From Bradyrhizobium guangzhouense (lineage in GTDB: Bacteria; Pseudomonadota; Alphaproteobacteria; Rhizobiales; Xanthobacteraceae), in assembly GCF_004114955.1 (NCBI RefSeq), contig NZ_CP030053.1, positions 496,001-560,000 on the forward strand: a DNA stretch of 64,000 nucleotides, read 5' to 3'. The notes below the pieces were generated by a model that saw only the letters and a program-made list of their open reading frames with translations, did no database searches and was not told the origin of the DNA. Positions 10,955 to 19,430 of this stretch are shown one piece after another. A program made the translations under genes and the position numbers. Positions within the stretch are counted from its first letter, which is position 1, and every line of letters begins with the position of its first letter.

Positions 10955-11224
10955 CTATTCAGCAGCCTCTGCAAGCGGGAGTACCGCTACGAAGGTGCGT
11001 CCGTTGGCTTTGGCCTGGAATTCGACACGACCCTCGATCTTGGCGAACAGAGTGTGGTCCGTGCCCATGCCGACGTTGAGGCCGGGATGCCAGGTGGTGC
11101 CGCGCTGACGCGCAATGATGTTGCCGGGAATCACGCGCTCCCCGCCGAACACCTTGATGCCAAGGCGCTTACCCTTTGAATCGCGACCGTTGCGCGATGA
11201 ACCGCCTGCTTTTTTGTGAGCCAT
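10955..11224 (-). CDS. rpmA: 50S ribosomal protein L27
   Basis: An 89-aa ribosomal protein bL27 whose N-terminal tail reaches the peptidyl-transferase centre. The hallmark [22 protein letters not shown] and [12 protein letters not shown] segments are intact and length is normal. It lies about 100 bases behind rplU and shares its transcript. Confidence 0.98.
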   Translation of the reverse strand: MAHKKAGGSSRNGRDSKGKRLGIKVFGGERVIPGNIIARQRGTTWHPGLNVGMGTDHTLFAKIEGRVEFQAKANGRTFVAVLPLAEAAE

Positions 11225-11327
11225 GGCTCGTCTCCGAAATCCTGAATATCTCTAGGTCAATTCCTTGACGGAATCATTTCAAAACGTCTCACGCCTCAAT
11301 TCGTGAATGGGCGTGATCGGTCTTGCG

Positions 11328-11714
11328 TTACTCGGCAGCTTCCGCTGCGGGCGCCTTGGCAACCTTGTCCTTCTTCGGACGCGGGCCCTTGGTGGGCTTG
11401 GCGCCGTCGGCCAGGATCTCGGAGATGCGGAGCACCGTGATCTCGTCGCGATAGCCGCGCTTGCGGCGCGAATTCTTGCGGCGGCGCTTCTTGAACGCGA
11501 TGACCTTGGGTCCGCGCTTGTGGTCGAGCACCTCGACCGCAACGGAGGCGCCGGCCACCGTCGGAACGCCGAGCACCGGCGTGTCGCCGCCAAGCACCAG
11601 AACGTCATTCAACTGCACGATCGAGCCGACTTCGCCTTCGATCTTGCCTACTTCGAGAACATCATCCGGCACGACGCGGTATTGCTTGCCGCCGGTTTTG
11701 ATGACTGCGAACAT
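11328..11714 (-). CDS. rplU: 50S ribosomal protein L21
   Basis: A 128-aa bL21. It opens MFAVIKTGGKQYRVVPDD and contains the RNA-binding block FKKRRRKNSRRKRGYRDEIT. The C-terminus has an alphaproteobacterial Lys/Ala-rich extension (GPRPKKDKVAKAPA). It is the first gene of the rplU-rpmA operon; its promoter should lie in the 330-base divergent space to the ROK-like gene, 11715-12045, where I see no other gene. Confidence 0.98.
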   Translation of the reverse strand: MFAVIKTGGKQYRVVPDDVLEVGKIEGEVGSIVQLNDVLVLGGDTPVLGVPTVAGASVAVEVLDHKRGPKVIAFKKRRRKNSRRKRGYRDEITVLRISEILADGAKPTKGPRPKKDKVAKAPAAEAAE

Positions 11715-12045
11715 CGTTTTTTCTCCGTGTTCAATCCCGGCCTCCAGACATCAGTCAGGGGTCGGCTTTTTGATCAGTCGCTATGGGTTACTTGCGAGCT
11801 TTGTGCGGGCGGAGATTATCCCCTTGAAAACCCACGCAAAAACATGCGGCGCGAGAAACGCCCCGCGCCGGTTGTGCGGACTTATAGCCGCGAGCGCCGA
11901 AGAGTCAAGGAAAAGCGGGCGAAAAGCGCCCGGATTCGAAGGATTTGGGCCATTTCCGGCCCCGCAGCTGAATCTCGGCCCGCATTGCAACCAACGGGTT
12001 CCCGCACCGTTGTCCCCGCAATCTGGCATTCGGGCAAGGGCATCC

Positions 12046-13158
12046 ATGGCAACGGACGAACTGGTCAAGACGACGGGCATCGCCCATCACGGCGCCGAGC
12101 GGCTGCCGTCGGTCGACATCGACAGCTTCAACATCGAGATGAAGGACGAGGACGGTTTTCTCGGCGACCGCGCCAGCAAGGGCGCGTTCCGCGAGATCCT
12201 TGACCGCTGGCGCAAGCCGCTGCGCAAGACGGGCGAGGACCCGTTCGGCAAGGAGCCGTCGGAGAACATCAGCAAGAAGACGCTGGACGCGATCCTGGTC
12301 AGCGACGACGTCGAGGCCTCCGCCGTGGTGCACAGCGCCATCGAGGATTTCGCCCAGGAGCTCGCTTATGTCACGCGGCGTTTCCTCAAGACCAAGGCCT
12401 GGGCCAAGACCGAGCGCATCGTGGTCGGCGGCGGCTTTCGCGATTCCCGGCTCGGCGAGCTCGCGATCGCGCGCACCGACATCATCCTCAAGGCCGAAGA
12501 CTTCAAGATCGATCTGGTGCCGATCCGGCACCATCCTGATGAGGCCGGCCTGATCGGCGCGCTGCATCTGGCGCCGTCGTGGATTTTCGAGGCCTATGAC
12601 AGCATCCTCGCGGTCGATATCGGCGGCACCAACATCCGCTGCGGCCTGGTGGAAACAGGCTGGAAGAAGGCCAAGGACCTCTCCAAGGCCAAGGTGGTGA
12701 AGTCGGAGCTGTGGCGGCACGCCGACGACGAGCCGACGCGCGAAGGCGCGGTGAAGCGGCTCACCAAGATGCTGAAGGGGCTGATCGGCGAGGCCGAGAA
12801 AGACGGCTTCAAGCTCGCGCCCTTCATCGGCATCGCCTGTCCCGGCGTCATCAACGCGGACGGCTCCATCGAGAAAGGCGCGCAGAACCTGCCGGGCAAT
12901 TGGGAGAGCAGCAAGTTCAACCTGCCGGCGAGCCTGATCGAGGGCATCCCTGCCATCGGCGAGCACGACACCGCGATCCTGATGCACAATGACGGCGTGG
13001 TTCAGGGCCTCTCCGAGGTGCCGTTCATGCAGGACGTCGATCGCTGGGGCGTGCTCACCATCGGCACCGGCCTCGGCAACGCCCGCTTCACCAACCGGCA
13101 CAACGGCAAGGACCGGGATTCCCAGGAGAACGGCAAGAAAAAGAGCAAGGGCGACTGA
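12046..13158 (+). CDS. ROK-family sugar kinase-like protein, apparently circularly permuted
   Basis: A 370-aa protein with ROK (repressor/ORF/kinase) sequence elements in an unusual order. The element that normally ends ROK kinases, IVVGGGF followed by DEAGLIGALHLAP, is found first, at about residues 126-180. The N-terminal phosphate-binding motif LAVDIGGTNIRCGLV comes next (about 188-202), then IACPGVIN, AQNLPGNW, the HNDGVVQGL segment where the sugar-binding Asp is expected, and GVLTIGTGLGNARF near the C-terminus. About 120 unrelated residues precede the first element. The CxCGxxGC zinc motif of typical ROK kinases is absent. It probably phosphorylates a hexose or related sugar, but neither activity nor substrate is shown by the sequence. 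The C-terminus is a Lys-rich tail. Confidence 0.75.
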   Translation: MATDELVKTTGIAHHGAERLPSVDIDSFNIEMKDEDGFLGDRASKGAFREILDRWRKPLRKTGEDPFGKEPSENISKKTLDAILVSDDVEASAVVHSAIEDFAQELAYVTRRFLKTKAWAKTERIVVGGGFRDSRLGELAIARTDIILKAEDFKIDLVPIRHHPDEAGLIGALHLAPSWIFEAYDSILAVDIGGTNIRCGLVETGWKKAKDLSKAKVVKSELWRHADDEPTREGAVKRLTKMLKGLIGEAEKDGFKLAPFIGIACPGVINADGSIEKGAQNLPGNWESSKFNLPASLIEGIPAIGEHDTAILMHNDGVVQGLSEVPFMQDVDRWGVLTIGTGLGNARFTNRHNGKDRDSQENGKKKSKGD

Positions 13159-13184
13159 AGCGACGGAAGGTCGAATCGCCGGCT

Positions 13185-13275
13185 GCGGCGGCCCTTCACC
13201 TCTCCCGCAGGGAGAGGTCGAATTGCTCCCGGCGATGCGAAGCATCGTCCGGCGCAATTCGGGTGAGGGGTTTCG
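13185..13275. repeat. CTCTCCC-type intergenic repeat
   Basis: The sequence CACCTCTCCCGCAGGGAGAGG forms a short hairpin and is followed by GCGATGCGAAGCATCG and AATTCGGGTGAGGGG. This is a pattern common downstream of genes in Bradyrhizobium-like genomes. It directly follows the ROK-like gene. Confidence 0.6.
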
Positions 13276-13515
13276 GTCCCCCCGGGGGCTCCAGGGTAAC
13301 CTTGACCGGTTAGGTTAAGGACCGGATTGCGTTGCGGCGCGGCAGCCGCACGCTAGGGTCGAGCCGTCGCGTCAAGCAGGCCTGCGAAGCCGCCCTTCCT
13401 GGCCAGCATTTCGATTGAAGCGGCACGGGACCGCCAGTGTTTACCGCGTCTGGCGGTCCCACCCGTTTTTTCAAGCATGATGGGAATGAGACTCGCACCC
13501 GGAAAAAGGTGCGTT

Positions 13516-13651
13516 CCCTCCCCCCTTGTGGGGGAGGGTTAGGGAGAGGGGGTAGCACAGCAAAAGGTGTCGGTTGTCGACGTCGCGGTGCGACGGAGAG
13601 AATCCCCGTGTGGCACCCCCCTCCCTGTCCCTCCCCCACAAGGGGGGAGGG
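13516..13651. repeat. Perfect 23-bp inverted repeat in the gene-free stretch before tRNA-Ser
   Basis: The arm at 13516-13538 (CCCTCCCCCCTTGTGG then GGGAGGG) is exactly complementary to the arm at 13629-13651, and each arm itself folds. The 640-base stretch 13159-13802 otherwise holds no gene I can support. Confidence 0.8.
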
Positions 13652-13802
13652 AGCGGAGAGAGCGCGGCTGTCGGAACTGGGATTCTGGTGCGGGTGGCAA
13701 AACAACCCCCCGATTTTCCCCTTTCGCGCCTTGCCCGGCCCGCCATCCTCGCTTATGAACGCCCCCAACCACAGGGGCCCCTGCCTCTACATGGCGCCTT
13801 CA

Positions 13803-13892
13803 GGAGAGGTGGCAGAGTGGTTGAATGCACCGCACTCGAAATGCGGCATAGGTGCAAGCCTATCGGGGGTTCGAATCCCTCCCTCTCCGCCA
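13803..13892 (+). tRNA. tRNA-Ser(CGA)
   Basis: Acceptor strands GGAGAGG (13803-13809) and CCTCTCC (13882-13888) pair perfectly. The anticodon stem CCGCA / TGCGG holds loop CTCGAAA with anticodon CGA. A long variable arm of class II type (ATAGG...CCTAT) and the T-loop GGTTCGAATCC follow, and CCA is encoded. About 90 bases. Its 3' end is the likely attachment site of the adjacent recombinase. Confidence 0.97.
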
Positions 13893-13970
13893 GTTTCGAA
13901 ATCCTATCCGCCACTTTCTGCTCGCAGAAAACCTAGAAAAATCGCGTGTCCGGCTTGCGTGAGTGTGCAA

Positions 13971-15887
13971 GTGCCGAAGCGTGTATCCCCCGAGGTAGTC
14001 CATCAAGTAGTCCACGGTCATGCCGAACCGAAGAGAGGCCGCAGCAGCCGCCGGCGAGGCGCGCCGACCTACGTTGTTCGCCGGCTTTCCACGTATTTCT
14101 TCCAGATCCGGCCACCCCGCGATCTTGCGGGTGACGGCATCCCATGCGCTCCTATCCGGGTGAGGCTCGGCGTGCTGCCCAAGAGGGAGGCGCACCGCCG
14201 CGCCGCCTGGCTGGGGACCCTGGCCCAGGCCGGGTTTGGGGAGTGGAGGCGGCACGTGGAAGGTTACGCGTACAGCGAATTTCCGCCGAGCGAGGTCGGC
14301 TTCCCGAAGGGCGACAGCCCCGAGGAGTTCTTTGCGAACATGATGGCCTTCCTCAACGAGGCCGCCGCGAAACTGGAGAGGCCTGCGCCGTCGCCGGTGT
14401 TCTCGCCGGCCTCCATGCGCGACCTCGCCTCTATTCAAGAGGCGGTGGCGATCGAGCAGGAGGTCAAGAAGGGGGACGCAGGCCACCCCACCGTGACCGC
14501 ACGGGCCGACCTGCTCCGGAAGGACGTTTGGGACCGCTGGCGCGCCGGTGAAGGGTTGCCCCAGGTTCGCGAACCCCTCGCCGAGGCCATTGGCAAGCTG
14601 GCGGAGGTTGCCGATCGGCAGCTTGCGCTTCTCCAGCAGGGCGTAACGATCCACCCGCCTTCAGCGATCCACGCGGCCGTTTCAGAAGCGGTTGATCGCC
14701 GCGTGGTCCCGCCCGACCCAGCGGCCCCACTTCCCGCCCAGCACGAGGCCGTTGGGCCGTCTCCGCTCTTCAGCCAGATCGAGGACGAATACATCACGAT
14801 CCGCAAGAACGGTGGTGCGTCCGACGGTACGATCAGCACGGCCCGCTGGCGTACCCATGTCTTCAAGACCCTCGTGGGTGACCGGCCTCTCCATGCGTAC
14901 ATGCCGATCGACCTGCAGAACTACGTCAACGAGCTCCAATACCTGCCGCTGCAATTCTCGCAGAAAGGCGATCAGACCGAAGAGCTGCTCGCCATGGGCA
15001 TCCCTGCGGCGATCGCCAAGAACAAGAAGGACCGTTGCTACGAGCCGATCGCGCTGAAGACGATGCAGGATGGCTACGTGCAGATCGTGCGCGCCATCAT
15101 CCACGCTGCAACCGGCCTTCACCGTTTGCGCGACCCTTTCCAGGGCTTCCGCGTGCGATGGCCCGATAATGCCAAGCCTTCGGTCAAGCGTGAGAGCATC
15201 GATTATGAGACGCTGAACCGCGTGTTCCGGCTGGGCGTGGACTCGGGCTATCTGGATGACGCCATGCTGGGTCCGCTGTGTCTGCTCTCGACGCGCCGGA
15301 TCGGCATCCTGCCGTGGATCCGCGGCAGCGATTTCGGGACGAAGCACGGGGTGGACATTATCCGCGTCAACGGGATCGTGTTCGACAAGACGGACGGCAT
15401 CTATCGGCGCGTTCCCTACAAGACCGACGAAAGCCTTCGCTTCTTCGTTCTCCACAGCGCCTTCCGCAAATGGGGCTTCGTGGACTGGGCGATCGAGCAG
15501 GGTGACAATTTCCTCTTTCGCTTGCTGCAGACCTGCAAGGATCCTTCTGATACGGCGTCTGACCGGATCAACAAGCTCCTGAGGCGTGGCGGCGCCGCTG
15601 GCATGAATATCGAGGTCGGCCAGTCGCTCCGGCACGGCGGCAAGGACATGCTGATCGAGGAGGATGTCGACACCACGACGACCCGGCTTCAGATGGGTCA
15701 CCGCGCAAGCGACCCTCATGCCGGCTACGGCACACGCGCCGAGTTGCGCCGCAAGCAGTGCCAGGAGTTGGCGAATTTCGAACTGCCCAAGGAGATCGAC
15801 TGGTCGATGTTCGAAGGGCTGGATTTCGAACGGATGGCGTCGACGCCGAGGAGAGCGGGTCGGCCCAAACGGGAGGCGACTCCTTAG
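13971..15887 (+). CDS. Tyrosine recombinase (phage/ICE-type integrase)
   Basis: A roughly 638-aa integrase starting about 80 bases past tRNA-Ser. Its N-terminal APTYVVRRLSTYFFQIRPP with LPKREAHRRAAWLG is like the DUF6538-type arm/SAM-like region seen in tRNA-associated integrases. The catalytic domain is C-terminal: first Arg in LLSTRRIGILPW (about residue 442), SLRHGGKD (about 553), MGHRASDPHAGYGTR with the GH pair and the nucleophilic Tyr (about 585). No ATG suits the start; in-frame GTGs at 13959, 13965 and 13971 are possible and none has a clear ribosome-binding site. Open frame further upstream runs through the tRNA and is not coding. Confidence 0.88.
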   Translation: MPKRVSPEVVHQVVHGHAEPKRGRSSRRRGAPTYVVRRLSTYFFQIRPPRDLAGDGIPCAPIRVRLGVLPKREAHRRAAWLGTLAQAGFGEWRRHVEGYAYSEFPPSEVGFPKGDSPEEFFANMMAFLNEAAAKLERPAPSPVFSPASMRDLASIQEAVAIEQEVKKGDAGHPTVTARADLLRKDVWDRWRAGEGLPQVREPLAEAIGKLAEVADRQLALLQQGVTIHPPSAIHAAVSEAVDRRVVPPDPAAPLPAQHEAVGPSPLFSQIEDEYITIRKNGGASDGTISTARWRTHVFKTLVGDRPLHAYMPIDLQNYVNELQYLPLQFSQKGDQTEELLAMGIPAAIAKNKKDRCYEPIALKTMQDGYVQIVRAIIHAATGLHRLRDPFQGFRVRWPDNAKPSVKRESIDYETLNRVFRLGVDSGYLDDAMLGPLCLLSTRRIGILPWIRGSDFGTKHGVDIIRVNGIVFDKTDGIYRRVPYKTDESLRFFVLHSAFRKWGFVDWAIEQGDNFLFRLLQTCKDPSDTASDRINKLLRRGGAAGMNIEVGQSLRHGGKDMLIEEDVDTTTTRLQMGHRASDPHAGYGTRAELRRKQCQELANFELPKEIDWSMFEGLDFERMASTPRRAGRPKREATP

Positions 15888-16299
15888 TTGACGTAGCGTT
15901 GCGCCGCTTGTCCGGGCATAGAATTAGCGGTACTTCTCTTGCTCTGCGCAGCCGCGGCCCGATAGCAGTAGGGAGCCGGGGCACTGCCCGGTAGAACAAC
16001 TTAGTCAACGAGCGTTGTCACCATATTTTTCAGAGGAATCGGCCGACAAGAGGCGCCGCGTGAGTCAAATCGACTCAGGCAGCGTCGGACTGAAGCATCA
16101 TAATGCGCGGGCGATGCGCGGTGATGGGTGCATTGATCGTGGTGCTGAATGATGCCTCAGAAATTGGAGGGGCCATGGAGGAAAGCTCGCAGCCGACGCC
16201 ACGAGGTGAACTCTGAGATTTTGCACCCCTGCACAGTTCTCGCCCGGGTCTCTCATCGCGCGGCATCAAGCGGCACAGAACGCTATGGCGGTGCGTCGC
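15888..16299. other. Gene-free stretch inside the island
   Basis: About 410 bases between the integrase and the SMC-like ATPase fragment, which converge here. I see no convincing gene, tRNA-end repeat or clear terminator. Short open frames on both strands show no recognisable similarity. Confidence 0.5.
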
Positions 16300-17349
16300 C
16301 TAGAGAACCAGCTGCGCAAGATAGGGCCGCAAATGTTCGCTAACAGTTGCAAACTGATTGTCGTCAAGTAGCTGGCGTTTCTGGACCCCCACGCCGACGA
16401 TATCCGCGTCATCGGCTGTGATGCCAACCGCATCTTCTACGCCAAGTATCAGTTGCGCGTTCTCAGGGCGCTTTTTGACAAGGAATGAGATAATCGCGGG
16501 CAGATGCTGTCCGTCTTGTCCTTGCTGATTCGGGGCATCGATCACGATCGGACAAAATGTCGACGATCCAAATTCCTTGGCCGTGTGCAAGAAAGCGTAG
16601 AAATAGGCGGTGAGACCGCGCGGCCCTTCACTGCCACGAGCTAAATGCGCATTCGCGATTGAACCTGACTTAGAGCTCTCCACCCTCACATCGAGGCTCA
16701 TCGAAAAGCCTGTGAGGCGACTGAAGAAGAAATCGGTAATCGCGGCAGACCTCTTACGGTCGAGTGATTTCCGCATCGCAAGCTTAAGCTCCTCGATACG
16801 GGCGCTAAGTGCTCCCACCTTGCTTTCAATTTCGGTCACGCGCTCTCGCAGCACACGGCTTGCCGCATTGCGGCCCTCCGCAGCCATCACCTCTTCCAGG
16901 CTGACATCATTCTTACGGGTTGAGAGAATCGCCCTAACACGGGAAAGCGCAGTCTCGACATCGCCCAGCTCCCTTTGAGCGGCGTCGATTTGCTTCTGAA
17001 GCTCGTCCTTTTGTTCTTTAGCTTGGTGGAGGATGCCGATCAGAGCTTCGGTGTCTGCCGCAATGCCGAATCGTTCAGCGATATCGTTTGTGTAGTGTTC
17101 TCCGCATGTGGGGCATTCAACGTCAGCAAGGTGCCCAATTGCGCTCTTGAATACCTCATCAAGTTCCGCGAGGGCCGCTTTTGCGATGTCTATCTGTGTC
17201 GTCCACAATGCGCGAGTATCAATCAATTCTGATAATTTTGCCCGGTGGGAATTTTGTCGGTCGAGAAGCTCCGAGCACTCGGCCAAGAGACTGTTCGTTT
17301 CAGCCTCGAAATCCTTCAGGTTGAAATAAATTCCCGTTTCGGGTTGCAC
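16300..17349 (-). CDS. SMC-like ATPase, C-terminal fragment (LmuB-like), split by an in-frame stop
   Basis: The C-terminal part of a Rad50/SMC-like ATPase. It carries the zinc-hook half-motif VECPTCGEHYTNDIAERFG amid coiled coil, an ABC-signature region SEGPRGLTAYFYAFLH, and Walker B/D-loop CPIVIDAPNQQGQDGQ. It continues in the same reading frame as the N-terminal fragment after a single TAA at 17404-17406, so the two were one protein of about 563 aa. If made separately, this piece would start at a GTG at 17349, but no good ribosome-binding site supports that. Base composition is less GC-rich than the housekeeping genes. Confidence 0.75.
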   Translation of the reverse strand: MQPETGIYFNLKDFEAETNSLLAECSELLDRQNSHRAKLSELIDTRALWTTQIDIAKAALAELDEVFKSAIGHLADVECPTCGEHYTNDIAERFGIAADTEALIGILHQAKEQKDELQKQIDAAQRELGDVETALSRVRAILSTRKNDVSLEEVMAAEGRNAASRVLRERVTEIESKVGALSARIEELKLAMRKSLDRKRSAAITDFFFSRLTGFSMSLDVRVESSKSGSIANAHLARGSEGPRGLTAYFYAFLHTAKEFGSSTFCPIVIDAPNQQGQDGQHLPAIISFLVKKRPENAQLILGVEDAVGITADDADIVGVGVQKRQLLDDNQFATVSEHLRPYLAQLVL

Positions 17350-17403
17350 GGAACGAATTTGCTCCAGTGCATCTCGGAACCCTTGAAGCTTTGCTTGCGC
17401 TTC

Positions 17404-17988
17404 TTAAAGTTCGACGGCTAGTCGATCCCTCTCAGCCCTCGCAACGTAATAGGCGTTGGGTTTAAGGCCGGAGTGATACTCGGCGAGACTTGCGGCTGAA
17501 TTCGGAAGATACATCCCACGAAAAGGCTTCCATGGTTCGGACCAGCTCTTATCTTGATCGATACAAAAAGGGGCGAATGCGTAAGCCGGCGGTGGGATAA
17601 GCACCTGCTCGCGCTTGTCGGTCATTAGGAGTCGAAAATCGAGAAGGTCGGCCATAAAAGGCGATAGCTCCCGCGTCACCGAGGTCGTCTGGAGGATCTT
17701 CTGCCCGGTAGCGTCGAACACCATGTAGGTGCCCGCGATCTTCATGGCGGTATATGCCTTGCCAGCTACTTCGAAATCGACTGCGGAAATAGCATGCGCC
17801 TTACGCCAACTTTCGTCGATCCGATGCGGGTCGGCGCCAAAAGTATCATAGAGGCTCTTTATCAGGGCCGACTTTCCGAAGCCGTTTCCCGCCGCCAGCA
17901 CTGTTGCGCCCGGACTGAACTCCATCGTGAAGGCTCGTCGCTCTTCTTGCGATAGAAGAAAGACTCTCTTGAACCTCATCGTGCGCAC
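17404..17988 (-). CDS. SMC-like ATPase, N-terminal fragment (LmuB-like), truncated by an in-frame TAA
   Basis: The N-terminal P-loop part of the same ATPase. MRFKRVFLLSQEERR is followed by Walker A AAGNGFGKSALIKSL, then a region ending YYVARAERDRLAVEL at a TAA; translation of the next codons (EAQAKLQGFRDALEQ) continues naturally into the downstream fragment. I suggest the GTG at 17988 as start because GGGGG lies about eight bases upstream; the ATG at 17979 is the alternative. It starts 56 bases after the DUF4297 gene ends, on the same strand. It is a pseudogene unless the stop is read through or is a sequencing error. Confidence 0.78.
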   Translation of the reverse strand: MRTMRFKRVFLLSQEERRAFTMEFSPGATVLAAGNGFGKSALIKSLYDTFGADPHRIDESWRKAHAISAVDFEVAGKAYTAMKIAGTYMVFDATGQKILQTTSVTRELSPFMADLLDFRLLMTDKREQVLIPPPAYAFAPFCIDQDKSWSEPWKPFRGMYLPNSAASLAEYHSGLKPNAYYVARAERDRLAVEL

Positions 17989-18044
17989 GCCGCTTGCCCC
18001 CACCAATATTCAACAGCAATCGTCGCAGTCCCAGCCCGCGCCGT

Positions 18045-19136
18045 TTATTTTCCATTCATGGCCTCAAACAATTCGACCAATATGGCGGCATCAATTTCGA
18101 TTGCGTCATAACTAGACAGCTCGGACATCTGTAACTGAGCTTTGACCGTCTCGACGACCGGCAGCAGCTTGTCACATTCCACCAGGGCATTTCCGATTGT
18201 CGCGAGAGGTTTGTTTACTATTTCGGCGAGCGTCACCGATCTGGCACTGCGATTTGTACAGCCGCGAAGATGGGTAATTGTCTGCGTCTTCAGCCTAACT
18301 CGAAATGCGATCGAGCGGCCAGCATCCTTGAGTTCATCTTCAATGATGGACCAGCTATCGAGAATGCCCCGTCTATTCTCAGCAGCAGAAATAACGTCTG
18401 CCAGATTTTTCCGAGACAGCGCCTTCCGAGCATATATATCTTCAATGCTACTGTATTCCGTCGCGTCATTGGTTCGCGCTGTAACTTCCTCAACGAGAGT
18501 TCGATATAAAGCGCTAATGGCCAGTCCGTCTGTGTTTTCGAGCATCTCGACCAACTTGCCCTTCACCATCGTGTCATAACCCGTCACGGGCACGTCAGTG
18601 CGCTCGTAGTGCAGCACGATGCTCTCGTTAGGTGATCGGGGCGGCGCAAAATCGAGATCGAGTGCCTTGGCAATCACTTCGCTGTCCTTTTGACCAAGGT
18701 TCGCATGCGCAATGTTTCGATGGTCGCTGCTAGTTTTGGTGCCGTCCGCCAGCGTGAAGTTGAAAGATGCGTTTGTTAGGAACGTGCAGCGCGTAACGGC
18801 CGATCCAAAAATGGTCGTGTGATGATACATTTTGCCAACCGGCGTGCAGGGGCTCTCGCCTTCCTTTTTGGCGAGTTTGGCAGCGGTCCATGGCCCTGAC
18901 TGATTGCCCTTGATCTGGAAGAATGCGATCTTATCGGGGTCATCGGGGTCATCGGGGCCTGTGATAACCGCGAGGTCATCGAAATGATCGAAGACAGCGC
19001 GATAATCGGAGCCCGCTACATGCCAATCTAGAACTTTGGCTAAACAAACGTGCACCTGAAAAGCATACCTTGCGCCTGTCCGGGGGCCAGACTTCTCGCG
19101 CGGCTTCGCTGTAACAAGCGCTGTCGCTAGCGTCAT
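18045..19136 (-). CDS. DUF4297/Cap4-type dsDNA nuclease-like protein (LmuA-like)
   Basis: A 363-aa protein whose N-terminal 200 residues match the DUF4297 (Cap4 nuclease) pattern: PRTGARYAFQVHVCLAKVLDW, then the acidic FDHFDDLAVI, then KIAFFQIKGNQSGPWT, the D...QxK core of a PD-(D/E)xK fold. The C-terminal half is helical and unassigned. Paired with the SMC-like ATPase immediately downstream, this is the architecture of Lamassu-type anti-phage systems (nuclease effector LmuA plus SMC-like LmuB), although a separate LmuC gene is not visible. The ATG is preceded by GGGGA. A TATAAT-like hexamer lies about 190 bases upstream on the same strand (19322-19327). Confidence 0.8.
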   Translation of the reverse strand: MTLATALVTAKPREKSGPRTGARYAFQVHVCLAKVLDWHVAGSDYRAVFDHFDDLAVITGPDDPDDPDKIAFFQIKGNQSGPWTAAKLAKKEGESPCTPVGKMYHHTTIFGSAVTRCTFLTNASFNFTLADGTKTSSDHRNIAHANLGQKDSEVIAKALDLDFAPPRSPNESIVLHYERTDVPVTGYDTMVKGKLVEMLENTDGLAISALYRTLVEEVTARTNDATEYSSIEDIYARKALSRKNLADVISAAENRRGILDSWSIIEDELKDAGRSIAFRVRLKTQTITHLRGCTNRSARSVTLAEIVNKPLATIGNALVECDKLLPVVETVKAQLQMSELSSYDAIEIDAAILVELFEAMNGK

Positions 19137-19430
19137 ACGTTCCCCACCGCCCAAGGTTTCGCTCCCAGATCGATGCTACTTTGTAGCCCAACCCGCGCCA
19201 AGGGCTCTTTCTCTTCAGATGGATAGAGGCAACGAGCCTTTAGGATAACTCGGATGCATCCTAAGTTCCGTCAGCACTGTCAGGGAACTTCACTGTGTAA
19301 CAAGGTCTAGGCGGGAAGAAAATTATACTGTAAAATCAATGGCGAGTGGGCGATCTTTCGCAATCCTTTCCTGGGCACCAGAAGCATTCTGGCGCACCAG
19401 TACCAACCCTGTTCCGGCCGTTTCTAACGG

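Noticed and set aside
13437..13970. Upstream extension of the integrase reading frame across tRNA-Ser
   Set aside because: The frame is open by chance through the tRNA gene and repeats; the peptide there is low-complexity and has no integrase similarity.
16075..16269. 64-codon minus-strand ORF after the integrase
   Set aside because: No recognisable family and no clear ribosome-binding site; it could be a fragment of something, but I cannot support it.
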